A stretch of 64,000 nucleotides of DNA, from the NCBI RefSeq assembly GCF_014287435.1, contig NZ_JACOPG010000004.1, forward strand, positions 62,001 to 126,000, read 5' to 3'. The notes below the pieces were generated by a model. It was not told where the DNA came from. It saw nothing but the letters and a program-made list of their open reading frames with translations, and ran no database searches. Positions 43,355 through 53,600 of this stretch are shown here, piece by piece (within the stretch, counting starts at the first letter, position 1; each line of letters opens with the position of its first letter). Made by a program: the position numbers and the translations under genes. This DNA comes from Roseburia lenta (GTDB lineage Bacteria > Bacillota > Clostridia > Lachnospirales > Lachnospiraceae).

Positions 43355-43906
43355 ATGCAATACAGAAAAAATTTGATCATGAAAAATGGACAGGCGGCAA
43401 TTTTAAGAAGTGGAGTGGCTTCTGATGGGCAGGCAGCGCTGGAAGTTTTTAACCTTACGCATGAAGAAACAGATTTCCTTCTATCTTATCCGGATGAGTC
43501 CTCTATGGATGCTGAACAGGAAAGCGAGTTTTTGGAAAGAAAAACAGCAAGTGCAAATGAGGTGGAAATCCTTGCGTTGGTGGGAAATCAGGTGGTAGGA
43601 ATGGCAGGGATCGATGCTGTGGGCGCATGTCACAAAGTCAGCCATCGGGCAGAATTTGGTATTTGCCTTGTAAAGGAATACTGGGGACTGGGACTTGGTA
43701 CGGCATTGACCAAAGCCTGTGTGCAGTGTGCAAAAGATGCAGGCTATGCGCAAGTGGAATTAGATGTGGTAGCGGATAATGTATCTGCCATCCACTTATA
43801 CCAGAAACTGGGTTTTGTGGAATATGGACGCAATCCCAAGGGCTTTTGTTCCAGAATGAGTGGATATCAGGAACTGATCTATATGCGCCTAGATCTGGAG
43901 GGATAG
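43355..43906 (+). CDS. GNAT-family N-acetyltransferase
   Basis: The 183-residue acetyl-CoA-dependent transferase has the GNAT core: EILALVGNQVVGMAGID (beta strands 2-3), FGICLVKEYWGLGLGTALTKA (beta 4 and the pyrophosphate-binding loop) and VELDVVADNVSAIHLYQKLGFVEYG (motif B). A similar arrangement is seen in RimL/ribosomal or small-molecule acetyltransferases; the target cannot be told. It is a single-gene unit between the trpB terminator and a toxin-antitoxin relic. Confidence 0.88.
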   Translation: MQYRKNLIMKNGQAAILRSGVASDGQAALEVFNLTHEETDFLLSYPDESSMDAEQESEFLERKTASANEVEILALVGNQVVGMAGIDAVGACHKVSHRAEFGICLVKEYWGLGLGTALTKACVQCAKDAGYAQVELDVVADNVSAIHLYQKLGFVEYGRNPKGFCSRMSGYQELIYMRLDLEG

Positions 43907-44003
43907 GTTTTTTCATTAAGAACCAATCTGATCAATTTTTCTGTATTTGTTGTATGAGATGAGTAGAATATTACTATCGCAGCTATTTCAAGGAGGTGCC
44001 AAT

Positions 44004-44087
44004 ATGAATATTCGTCCTTCAGCAGCAATCCGCCAGAACTACAGTAGCCTCTGTCTACGCCGACATGGAATATCGGTAGATTTATAA
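44004..44087 (+). pseudogene. Remnant of a Phd/YefM-type antitoxin gene
   Basis: A strong AAGGAGGTG ribosome site is followed by a 27-codon frame beginning MNIRPSAAIRQNY, the usual start of Phd/YefM (prevent-host-death) antitoxins in Clostridia. After Tyr13 the frame continues SSLCLRRHGISVDL and stops, where a full antitoxin would run to about 85 residues. The rest and any toxin are gone. The tail resembles a shortened and shifted version of the next beta strand. Its end overlaps the end of the convergent C39-like gene by 6 nt. Confidence 0.6.
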
Positions 44088-44951
44088 ATTCTCCGGTGCG
44101 ATCCAGTTGTCATCGATCCCGTCATGCAGCCAAGTATTGTCTGCCTCTGCGTAATCATCGACCAGTAGGTATTGAAACTTGCTGGTCGTTTTTAGTGCGT
44201 CATAAACGTAGGATAGGGGAACGCGCGACCGGTTGTTGGTCGGAGATCCCGGGTCACCTAGGAGAATCGTGTCATCCGTGGGGTTATAGAGGCAGAGCGT
44301 CACATAGTGACCCGGAACTCTTTGCCAGAGTTTGTCATCATTGGCACTGCTGACGAGGGCGATGGTCATCTTGCTGGTCTTTACCTGCTTTTGAAAATCT
44401 GCATAGTCGTTCGCCTTATAATACACATCGCAGTCCATTCCCATATCTCGAAGAATGACTTTCATATTGCCCCAATCCAAAGCTGCGGATGCCTTGGTAG
44501 GAGCATAGCCGGTTTCCTTATAGGCATAATCGTAGACGTCAAGGGGAGAGCAAGTGTAAGGCGAAAGGGTGCTATAGACATTGGCAACACAGCAGAAACC
44601 ACAGCCAAAACCACTGAAATACTGTCCCTTGGCGTATTTCTGACACCATTGGCCAGACCATGTGGCACCGGCGCTCCAGGCACGGTGTCCCTGTAAAAAG
44701 GTGTAGACCTGGTCTTCGGAAAAAGGAGCAATATCATCGAGAGAAATCTCTCCGGTTATGATTTTGTGGTTGTATTGATAGGTCTGGGAAACAATGCCGG
44801 CATACAGTGAATCTGGCAAGAAATCCTCGGCAGCGTTTACATTTTGTGCATGCAGATGCGGTATTTTTTCTTCCAAACGCTCATGGAAAATAAGAGTAAG
44901 AGCGATGGTGATGATGCAAAGAAGTATGCTGAGTGTATTTTTTATCTTCAT
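44082..44951 (-). CDS. Secreted C39-like (papain-fold) cysteine peptidase family protein
   Basis: The 289-residue protein has an N-terminal signal peptide or anchor (MKIKNTLSILLCIITIALTL). The C-terminal 180 residues fit the Peptidase_C39_2 family: GFGCGFCCVANVYSTLS with the probable catalytic Cys117, PGHYVTLCLYNPTDD with the His, and LLGDPGS with the Asp. An aromatic ATWSGQWCQKYAKG stretch precedes the Cys. Secreted members are thought to cleave peptides or cell-wall-linked proteins; the substrate is unknown. It has no partner genes nearby. Confidence 0.75.
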   Translation of the reverse strand: MKIKNTLSILLCIITIALTLIFHERLEEKIPHLHAQNVNAAEDFLPDSLYAGIVSQTYQYNHKIITGEISLDDIAPFSEDQVYTFLQGHRAWSAGATWSGQWCQKYAKGQYFSGFGCGFCCVANVYSTLSPYTCSPLDVYDYAYKETGYAPTKASAALDWGNMKVILRDMGMDCDVYYKANDYADFQKQVKTSKMTIALVSSANDDKLWQRVPGHYVTLCLYNPTDDTILLGDPGSPTNNRSRVPLSYVYDALKTTSKFQYLLVDDYAEADNTWLHDGIDDNWIAPENL

Positions 44952-45216
44952 GTGTTTTTCTTTCTGTTAAAATGTGTTTTGGTTCAGTAATCTATGATAG
45001 CACAATGTGCATGGGAATACTACCGGGTCAATAGTGAATCATAAACATAGGGGCGTGCATGAGTGCTTATGATGATATTTTCCGATGCAGATAATCCCGG
45101 ATAGAGTCTTTAAGTATACATTATGTTTATTAAGTAAATCAATCATATAAAATGAATATTCTTTTTGTATCTTTAAGATGTTAAAATAATAAAAAAACAG
45201 GCAGGAGGTTTTTATT

Positions 45217-47895
45217 ATGGATATTCGGCAGGCGATTGGCTTTATCACCGGAAAAGCAGCAAAACATCCATATCCGGAGCATATGCAGGATGCAAGAAAG
45301 ATCGCAGCAGACGGTATTGTGCTGTTGAAGAATGAGGGGGATCTATTGCCGCTGGCTGAAAAAGAACTGGCACTTTTTGGGGCGGGCGCAGTGGATACCA
45401 TTGTGTGCGGATCCGGCTCTGGTTATGTTATGGCACCTTATACGATAAATGTCATGCAGGGATTGGAAAATGCAGGCATTCAAATTACATCAAAAAACTG
45501 GTTAAAGCGTTATCAGGAGGCCAGTAAAAAAGCAAATAAGGAAGATAAGACTTTGTCCAAACTGGATCGGTCATGGTCTGGCCTTAGCATTCTGATTGAT
45601 GATATTGAAGTGACAGATGCAGATATCAAAGAAAGTAGTAGTGCAAAGACGGCGCTTTATGTTGTCCGAAGAAATGCCGGAGAGAATCATGATCGACGTG
45701 CAAAAAAAGGGGATTATTATCTGTCTGATCGGGAAATGGATAACATAAAAAAGATTGCAGCATCCTTTGAACATACCATTATCGTACTGAATACTTGTGT
45801 GATTGACGCTAATTTTATCGGGGAGATCGAAGGAATTGATGCGGCACTTCTTTTAGGACAGGCAGGTATGGAGGCCGGAAATGCGCTGGCAGATATTCTG
45901 ACAGGAAAAAGCAGTCCATCCGGTCATCTGACCGATACCTGGGCAAAAAATTACCAGGATAATCCGGCAAGTGCTACTTTTGGTTCCAATGACGGCAACA
46001 ATCTGCAGGAAGATTACGTGGAGGATATTTTTGTCGGTTACCGCTATTTTGACAGTTTTGGCGTAGAACCACTCTATCCGTTTGGTTATGGACTTTCTTA
46101 TGGCAAACCGGAGTATGAACTGGTGGAGATCGCAGCAGATTGGAAAGAGGTCACATTAAAGGTTAAGGTAAAAAATGTTGGTCCTATAAGATCACGTTTT
46201 GTGGCACAGGTTTATGTGAGCACACCAAATGGTAAACTTTGCAAACCATATCAGGAATTAAAAGCCTATGGCAAGACGAAAGCACTTGCAGCAGGAGAAG
46301 CAGAGGAACTTACCCTTAAAATTCCAACGGAATCTTTAGCAAGTTATGATATGGAAACCGCAGCTTTTATCATGGAAGCCGGAGATTATCTGATCCGTCT
46401 GGGAAGCGATTCTAAGAATACGGCAGTGGCGGCATTACTTTGCCTAGATGCGACAGCAAGACTGCGTCAGGTAAGCAATCAATTGCAGGCAGATCGTGAG
46501 ATGGATGTCCTTACGACACCACAGGCATGTATAGAACGTGTACAAAAGGAAACGGCAGAAGCAAGAAATCAGGCCGAGAGCGGAAACTTGAAAATGATCC
46601 AACTATCAGCGGCAGATTGTCAGACTGTTGACGGCGCAGCCAAGCCGGTTGAAAAACGTGTTTCCGGCAAAGGCAATGCCAAGGCTACTTTTATCGATGT
46701 TGTGGAAAAACGTGTGCCTATGGCTGATTTTGTGGATTCCTTGGACGAGGAAGTGCTTTTTCGTCTGGTAGCGGGCGCAGCTGATGAGGTGCCACATTCT
46801 GTTCCAAAGAGAACCAACAGAAAGTATAAGCCGGTAGGTGGTCCGACTTCTTCCGGCTCTACCACAGCATTGTATGTAGATTCTCTTGGTATTCCAAACT
46901 GGAAAGTGACGGATGGTCCGGCGGGCTGTCATCTGCCGTTTATGGGCGTGACAGGATATCCGGTAGGTATGGTTCTAGCACAGACATGGGACAACGACCT
47001 GTCAGATCTGATGGGAAGTGGCATTGGAAAAGAGTTGGAAGCATACAGCCATAGCATTATCCTAGGTCCTGGTATGAACATTCACAGAGATCCTTTAGGC
47101 GGTCGTGCCTTTGAATATTTTTCTGAAGATCCGCTTCTTTCCGGTAAAATGGCTGCTGCCATGACGATCGGTGTGCAGAAGACTCCGGGCGCAGGTGTTT
47201 CCATCAAACACTTTGCAACGAACAACCAGGAGGAGGATCGAACGCGGGAAAACAACACGGTGACAGAGCGTGCACTGCGAGAGATTTATCTCCGAGGGTT
47301 TGAAATCTGCGTGCGCGAAGCAGATCCAAAGACCGTGATGACCAGTTACAACTGCTTAAATGGCACGCACACATCATCAAGTTATGAACTGATCACAAAT
47401 GTACTGCGCGGTGAGTGGGGATTCCGAGGACTGGTTATGACAGACTGGGGTTCAAAGAGTCAAAAACATCTTGACCTTGCAGCAGGAAATGATCTGATCA
47501 TGGGAGGATATCGCAGCCAGTTTTTAAAGGTAGCCGTACACGGAACGCCGGCAGAGTTTGCAGACAACGGCTATGTGCGTGAACAGGAATTTAAGGTCTA
47601 TGGTGGATTCTTTAAAAATGTAGTTGAGTTCTGGAATGCCTTTGAACCGGATGCACAAGGCCCGGACTGGGTCGCAACGACGGTTGCTCCTGGTGTGGAA
47701 CTTTCCGACCAAGTGCAGAAAAAAATAGAAGAAGGAATCGCTACGGTGACAGAAAATGCAGACGGAAGTAAGACGGTTACTTATCGCGGTTACAACAGAG
47801 GACAGTATCTGGATATGGAGGATGTCAAGACCTGTGCTACAAGAACTTTAGAGCAGTTGGCGGATTCCGTATCTTATCGTCTGATGACCAAATAA
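45217..47895 (+). CDS. GH3 beta-glycosidase with swapped domain order
   Basis: The 892-residue enzyme has its GH3 domains permuted. It begins with the alpha/beta sandwich domain (DGIVLLKNEGDLLPL, LLLGQAGMEAGNALADIL, LYPFGYGLSYG) and an Fn3-like domain (VAQVYVSTPNGK, ELKAYGKT). After a linker at about 410-540 comes the TIM barrel: NIHRDPLGGRAFEYFSEDP, KHFATNNQEEDR and the nucleophile VMTDWGS (D743). This reversed order is known from some rumen and gut clostridial beta-glucosidases. It has no signal peptide. GCAGGAGG precedes the ATG. It stands alone, without a transporter. Confidence 0.9.
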   Translation: MDIRQAIGFITGKAAKHPYPEHMQDARKIAADGIVLLKNEGDLLPLAEKELALFGAGAVDTIVCGSGSGYVMAPYTINVMQGLENAGIQITSKNWLKRYQEASKKANKEDKTLSKLDRSWSGLSILIDDIEVTDADIKESSSAKTALYVVRRNAGENHDRRAKKGDYYLSDREMDNIKKIAASFEHTIIVLNTCVIDANFIGEIEGIDAALLLGQAGMEAGNALADILTGKSSPSGHLTDTWAKNYQDNPASATFGSNDGNNLQEDYVEDIFVGYRYFDSFGVEPLYPFGYGLSYGKPEYELVEIAADWKEVTLKVKVKNVGPIRSRFVAQVYVSTPNGKLCKPYQELKAYGKTKALAAGEAEELTLKIPTESLASYDMETAAFIMEAGDYLIRLGSDSKNTAVAALLCLDATARLRQVSNQLQADREMDVLTTPQACIERVQKETAEARNQAESGNLKMIQLSAADCQTVDGAAKPVEKRVSGKGNAKATFIDVVEKRVPMADFVDSLDEEVLFRLVAGAADEVPHSVPKRTNRKYKPVGGPTSSGSTTALYVDSLGIPNWKVTDGPAGCHLPFMGVTGYPVGMVLAQTWDNDLSDLMGSGIGKELEAYSHSIILGPGMNIHRDPLGGRAFEYFSEDPLLSGKMAAAMTIGVQKTPGAGVSIKHFATNNQEEDRTRENNTVTERALREIYLRGFEICVREADPKTVMTSYNCLNGTHTSSSYELITNVLRGEWGFRGLVMTDWGSKSQKHLDLAAGNDLIMGGYRSQFLKVAVHGTPAEFADNGYVREQEFKVYGGFFKNVVEFWNAFEPDAQGPDWVATTVAPGVELSDQVQKKIEEGIATVTENADGSKTVTYRGYNRGQYLDMEDVKTCATRTLEQLADSVSYRLMTK

Positions 47896-47974
47896 AGTTC
47901 TTCCTTGCGGTGTGCCTTGTGCTGTGGTACTATCTCTATGGTAAATATTAACATTCAGCATAAGGGATAGAGAA

Positions 47975-48595
47975 ATGAAAACAAAAAAATTATCAACAAA
48001 ACAGTTGACGGTATTAGGACTCATGATCGCAGTTTTGGTACTTATGTCATACACGCCGCTAGGATATCTTAATATCGGACCACTTGCGATCACATTTAAT
48101 ATGATTCCGGTGGCAATCGCAGCCATTGCCTGTGGCCCATTGGGCGGAGCCGTGCTTGGAGCCGTATTTGGACTGACCAGTTTTGGACAGTGTATCGGTA
48201 TCGGTGGTGTCAGTGCCATGGGGGCAACACTTTTTAGTATTAGCCCGATACTTGCTTTTATCCAGCGTTTTGTACCAAGATTTTTAGATGGCTGGCTTTT
48301 GGGCTATCTGTTCCGTTGGCTTCGTAAAGTAACCAAAAATACGACACTGGCCGGCTATATCACCGGATTTTTATCCGCCTTTTTAAACACGGTATTTTTC
48401 ATGGTGGCATTGGTTGTTCTGTTCGGAAATACAGACTATGTGAAGAATCTGATCGGTGGACGTAACATCATCGTATTTATCTGTGCTTTTGTAGGTGTCA
48501 ATGCCATCTGCGAGATGATCTCTGCAACCATTTTAACAGGTGTGATCTCCGTAGCACTCAAAAAAGCGCGGCTGATCTTACAGGAAGAAAAATAG
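47975..48595 (+). CDS. ECF transporter S component
   Basis: This 206-residue membrane protein has about six hydrophobic helices. The start QLTVLGLMIAVLVLMSYTPLG followed by LAITFNMIPVAIAAIACGPLGGAVLGAVFGL is the usual ECF substrate-binding (S) subunit pattern for vitamins. A pantothenate- or folate-type substrate is possible, but the binding residues do not settle it. No ECF ATPase genes are adjacent, so it would use a shared energising module. Confidence 0.85.
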   Translation: MKTKKLSTKQLTVLGLMIAVLVLMSYTPLGYLNIGPLAITFNMIPVAIAAIACGPLGGAVLGAVFGLTSFGQCIGIGGVSAMGATLFSISPILAFIQRFVPRFLDGWLLGYLFRWLRKVTKNTTLAGYITGFLSAFLNTVFFMVALVVLFGNTDYVKNLIGGRNIIVFICAFVGVNAICEMISATILTGVISVALKKARLILQEEK

Positions 48596-48632
48596 CACAT
48601 AAAGTGTGTCACAATTGAAAAAAGTTATTGGA

Positions 48633-48680
48633 AAAAGCCATCCAGTGTCGATTTTGTAATCGTGGCACTGGATGGCTTTT
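48633..48680. terminator. Bidirectional terminator between ECF-S and ABC-F genes
   Basis: AAAAGCCATCCAGTG pairs perfectly with CACTGGATGGCTTTT (15 bp) and has T/A tracts on both sides; the flanking genes converge on it. Confidence 0.9.
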
Positions 48681-48714
48681 GGCATGCAAGGGCTAGAAAG
48701 CATGTTAAAATCAA

Positions 48715-50355
48715 TTAGTTGTCGGCAGCGTCATCATCGCTCATGGCGTAGACCTGACGTTTACGTGCCATTTCATCGCTTTCGAGATATTCGTCGTAGG
48801 TCGTGATCTTATCGATGATCTGACCATTTGGCATGATCTCGATGATACGGTTTGCGGTTGTCTCCACAAACTGATGATCGCGGGAAGAAAAGATTACAAC
48901 ACCCGGGAACTTGATCAGACCGTTATTTAAAGCGGTGATGGACTCCATATCCAAGTGGTCTGTCGGCTCGTCGAGCATGAGGACGTTGGATGCTTCGATC
49001 ATCATGCGGGAGAGAAGAACACGCACCTTTTCACCACCGGAGAGGACGCGCATCTTCTTGACACCATCTTCACCGGCAAAAAGCATTCTGCCAAGGAAAC
49101 CGCGGACATAAGTCGCATCCTTGATCTCGGAGAACTGTGTCAGCCAGTCTACGATGACATCATCGGTATCAAAGATCTCTGTATTATCCTTCGGGAAGTA
49201 GGACTGTGAAGTGGTCACGCCCCACTTGTAAGAACCTTCATCCGGTTCCATCTCGCCTGCAAGGATCTTGAAAAGGATAGTCTTGGCATGCTCATTTGCA
49301 CCAACAAGAGCAACCTTGTCTTCACGACGCAGGTTAAAGGAAATATGATCTAACACAACTTCGCCGTCAATCGTCTTTGTCAGATTTTCAACGCTCAAAA
49401 CTTCGTTACCGATCTCACGCTGTGGGCGGAAATCAATGTAAGGATATTTGCGGCTGGAAGGCTTGATCTCATCCAGTTCGATCTTTTCCAAAGCACGCTT
49501 TCTGGAAGTAGCCTGCTTTGACTTAGATGCATTGGCAGAGAAGCGGGAGATAAAGTCCTGCAATTCCTTGATTTTTTCTTCCTTTTTCTTGTTTGCTTCT
49601 TTCATCTGCTTCATCAGAAGCTGACTGGATTCATACCAAAAGTCATAGTTTCCGGCATACAACTGAATCTTGCCGTAATCGATATCCGCGGTATTGGTAC
49701 ATACCTTATTTAAGAAATAACGGTCGTGGGATACAACGATAACGGTATTGTCAAAGTTGATCAAAAATTCTTCCAGCCATGCGATGGCATCGAGATCCAA
49801 GTGGTTTGTAGGCTCATCCAAAAGCAGGATGTCAGGATTTCCGAAAAGTGCCTTTGCAAGAAGAACCTTGACCTTCTGGGCACCGGTCAGATCTGCCATC
49901 AGAGAGTAGTGGATATCCGGCTCAATGCCAAGACCGTTTAAGAGAGTAGCAGCGTCGCTTTCTGCATTCCATCCGTCCATGTCAGCGAATTCAGCCTCAA
50001 GTTCGCTTGCACGGATACCGTCTTCATCCGTGAAATCTTCCTTCATATAAATAGCATCTTTTTCCTTCATGATGTCATAAAGACGCTGGTTTCCCATGAT
50101 GACAGTATCTAAGACCGTAAACTCATCATATTTAAAGTGATCCTGTTCCAGGAAAGAAAGACGCTGTCCCGGCGTGATGATGACATCGCCGCTGGTCGGC
50201 TCCAACTGTCCGGATAAGATCTTTAAGAATGTTGACTTGCCGGCACCGTTGGCACCGATCAGTCCATAACAGTTACCTTCCGTAAATTTGATATTTACAT
50301 CTTCAAAGAGTGCCTTTTTCCCTAGACGCAGGGTGATATTACTTGCCTGTATCAT
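48715..50355 (-). CDS. ABC-F ATPase, YkpA/YbiT type
   Basis: The 546-residue soluble protein has two ABC domains and no membrane part, like ribosome-associated ABC-F factors. Site 1 has GANGAGKST and LLLDEPTNHLDLDA, with LTGAQKVKVLL as signature, which is usual for the YkpA group. The linker between domains is the basic FSANASKSKQATSRKRALEK. Site 2 has a degenerate Walker A (GANEHAKTILFK), LSGGEKVRVLL and MLDEPTDHLDMES. The H-loop position reads FSSRDHQF with Arg492, where YkpA proteins normally have His. It is monocistronic, facing away from PFOR. Confidence 0.92.
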   Translation of the reverse strand: MIQASNITLRLGKKALFEDVNIKFTEGNCYGLIGANGAGKSTFLKILSGQLEPTSGDVIITPGQRLSFLEQDHFKYDEFTVLDTVIMGNQRLYDIMKEKDAIYMKEDFTDEDGIRASELEAEFADMDGWNAESDAATLLNGLGIEPDIHYSLMADLTGAQKVKVLLAKALFGNPDILLLDEPTNHLDLDAIAWLEEFLINFDNTVIVVSHDRYFLNKVCTNTADIDYGKIQLYAGNYDFWYESSQLLMKQMKEANKKKEEKIKELQDFISRFSANASKSKQATSRKRALEKIELDEIKPSSRKYPYIDFRPQREIGNEVLSVENLTKTIDGEVVLDHISFNLRREDKVALVGANEHAKTILFKILAGEMEPDEGSYKWGVTTSQSYFPKDNTEIFDTDDVIVDWLTQFSEIKDATYVRGFLGRMLFAGEDGVKKMRVLSGGEKVRVLLSRMMIEASNVLMLDEPTDHLDMESITALNNGLIKFPGVVIFSSRDHQFVETTANRIIEIMPNGQIIDKITTYDEYLESDEMARKRQVYAMSDDDAADN

Positions 50356-50481
50356 TTTTTACACCTCATAAATTTGCTAAATTTAAACACCGTCTACTAT
50401 TGTATCGTACTTTCCTTATTTTGCAAGGATTTTCGGGATAAAATGTGCTGGAATGTACTTGATTTTAAACAGTGGGAAGTA

Positions 50482-50510
50482 TTGATTTTTTTTTGTCAAA
50501 ATCTTATATT
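50482..50510 (+). promoter_or_regulatory. Candidate promoter of the PFOR gene
   Basis: TTGATT and TATATT are separated by 17 bp. The resulting leader of about 90 nt contains a stem (GCATTT at 50530 with AAATGC at 50560, and inner GCGCC/GGTGC). Confidence 0.55.
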
Positions 50511-50607
50511 ATTGAATTAGAGACATTACGCATTTACTGCGCCCTTTTTGGTGCCCGGCAAATGCTTATGTACATATTAAGAAAAGAGTCTTTTAGGAGG
50601 AAACGAC

Positions 50608-53600
50608 ATGGGAAGATCAAAACAATCTATGGATGGTAATACCGCCGCAGCTCATGTAGCATACGCCTACACAGAAGTAGCAGGTATCTATCCGATCACC
50701 CCTTCTAGTCCAATGGCTGATATGGTAGACCAGTGGTCTGCAGCAGGACAGAAGAACATTTTTGGAAGCACTGTTAAAGTAGTAGAGATGGAATCAGAAG
50801 CCGGTGCAGCAGGTACTGTACATGGTTCACTTGCAGCTGGTGCACTTACCACTACATTTACCGCTTCTCAGGGACTTTTACTTATGATCCCTAACATGTA
50901 CAAGATCGCTGGTGAGCAGTTGCCATGTGTATTTGATGTATCTGCTCGTACAGTATCATCACACGCACTGAACATCTTTGGTGATCACAGTGATGTTTAC
51001 GCTTGTCGTCAGACAGGTTTTGCAATGTTATGTGAGACAAACCCACAGGAAGTTATGGACTTAAGCCCGGTTGCTCATTTGGCAGCATTGGAAGGCAAGG
51101 TTCCATTCCTTAACTTCTTTGATGGTTTCCGTACATCTCATGAGATCCAGAAGATCGAGAAATGGGATTATGAAGATCTGAAAGAAATGTGTCCAATGGA
51201 AGCAGTAGAAGAGTTCAGAGCACACGCTTTGAATCCTAACCACCCAGCAGCTCGTGGTTCTCATGAAAACGGAGATGTATTCTTCCAGCATAGAGAAGCA
51301 TGTAACACAGCATACGATGAGTTACCTGCAGTTGTAGAGAAGTACATGAACAAGGTAAACGAAAAACTTGGTACAAACTACGGCTTATTCAACTACTATG
51401 GTGCTCCGGATGCAGAGCGTGTTATCGTAGCAATGGGATCTATCAATGATGTTGCTGAAGAAGTTATCGATTACTTGACAGCAGCAGGCGAGAAGGTTGG
51501 TCTTGTTAAGGTTCGTCTGTATCGTCCATGGTCATCAGAAGCATTACTTAAGGTTATCCCTAAGACAGCAAAGAAGATCGCTGTACTTGACAGAACAAAA
51601 GAGCCAGGATCTCTTGGCGAGCCATTATACCTTGATGTTGCTACCACACTTCGTGAAGCAGGTATGAATGACGTTGTATTAGTTGGCGGACGTTATGGTC
51701 TTGGATCAAAGGATACACCTCCATCATCTGTATTTGCAGTATATAAGGAATTAGAGAAGGATGCTCCTAAGCATCGTTTCACAATCGGTATCGAAGATGA
51801 TGTTACACATCTTTCACTTCCAGAGGTTAAGCCGGCTCCGATCACTTCTGCTCCTGGTACAAAGGAATGCAAGTTCTGGGGTCTTGGTGGAGATGGTACT
51901 GTAGGTGCTAACAAGAACTCTACAAAGATCATCGGTGACCATACAGACAAGTACATCCAGGCATACTTCCAGTATGACTCTAAGAAGACCGGTGGTGTTA
52001 CAATTTCTCACTTGAGATTTGGTGACAACCCAATCAGAAGCCCATACTACATCAACCAGGCTGACTTCGTTGCATGTCACAACCCAGCATACGTTACACA
52101 GGGTATGAAGATGGTTCAGGATGTTAAGCCGGGCGGAGTATTCATGATCAACTGCCAGTGGTCTGATGAAGAATTAGGACATCATCTGAACGCTGAAGCA
52201 AAGAAGTATATCGCTGATAACAACATTCAGTTATACACGATCAACGCTATCGATAAGGCTATCGAAATCGGAATGGGTAAGAGAACCAACACGATCTTAC
52301 AGTCAGCATTCTTCAAGTTAGCTGATGTTATGCCGATCGACGAGGCTGTTGAATTTATGAAGCAGGCTGCTAAGAAGTCCTACAGCAAGAAGGGTGACGC
52401 AGTCGTAGAAATGAACTACAAGGCAATCGACGCCGGTGTAGACGCTGTACATAAGGTAGAAGTTCCTGCATCTTGGGCTAACCCAGAAGCAGATGCTCCT
52501 AAGGCAGAGCGTACAGGTCGTCCGGAAGTTGTTAAACTTGTCAATGATTTACTTGATCCGATCGCAAAGATGGATGGTGACAGCCTTCCGGTATCTGCAT
52601 TTACAGATTGCGTAGATGGTCAGTTCGTAACAGGTGCTTCTGCATACGAGAAGCGTGGTACAGCCGTTATGGTTCCAGAGTGGGATGCAGAGAAGTGTAT
52701 TCAGTGTAACAACTGTGCATTTGTATGTTCACATGCAACCATCCGTCCATTCTTACTGAGTGACGACGAAGTTAAGGCTGCACCTTCAAATATCAAACTT
52801 GCTGATATGAAGCCTAAGGGTGGAGATTACAAGTACACAATGAGCGTATCTCCTCTTGACTGTATGGGATGCGGCGAATGTGTTACTGTATGTCCTACAG
52901 CAGCAATCGCTATGGTTCCACAGGAATCACAGGCAGATGAGCAGCCGGTATTTGACTACTTAGTTGCAAACGTTGGTAAGAAGGATGTTGGATTATCAGA
53001 CATCACTCCTAAGGGATCACAGTTCAACCAGCCACTCCTTGAGTTCTCTGGTTCTTGTGCAGGATGTGCTGAGACATCTTACGCTAGATTGATCACACAG
53101 CTCTACGGTGAGCAGATGTTCATCTCTAACGCAACAGGATGTTCTTCTATCTGGGGTAACCCGGCAGCAACATCACCATACACAGTAAATAAGGACTCTA
53201 AGAAGGGACCGGCATGGTCTAACTCATTGTTCGAAGACAACGCTGAGCATGGTCTTGGTATGTACGTTGGACAGAAATATATCCGTGATATGGCTATCGA
53301 GTCTGCAAAGGCTTGCGCTGAAAGCGACAAGGCATCCGCAGAACTTAAGGCTGCATTTGCTAAGTTCGAAGAGACTAAGGATGATACAAAGGCAAATACT
53401 CCTGCAACAGAAGCACTTGTAGTTGAACTTGAAAAAGCAGCAGCTGCAGGATGCCCGGATGCTAAGGAAGCACTTGCTAAGAAAGATTACCTTGCTAAGA
53501 AGTCTGTATGGATCTTCGGTGGTGACGGTTGGGCATACGATATCGGATTCGGCGGATTGGATCACGTACTTGCTTCCGGTGAGAACGTCAACGTTATGGT

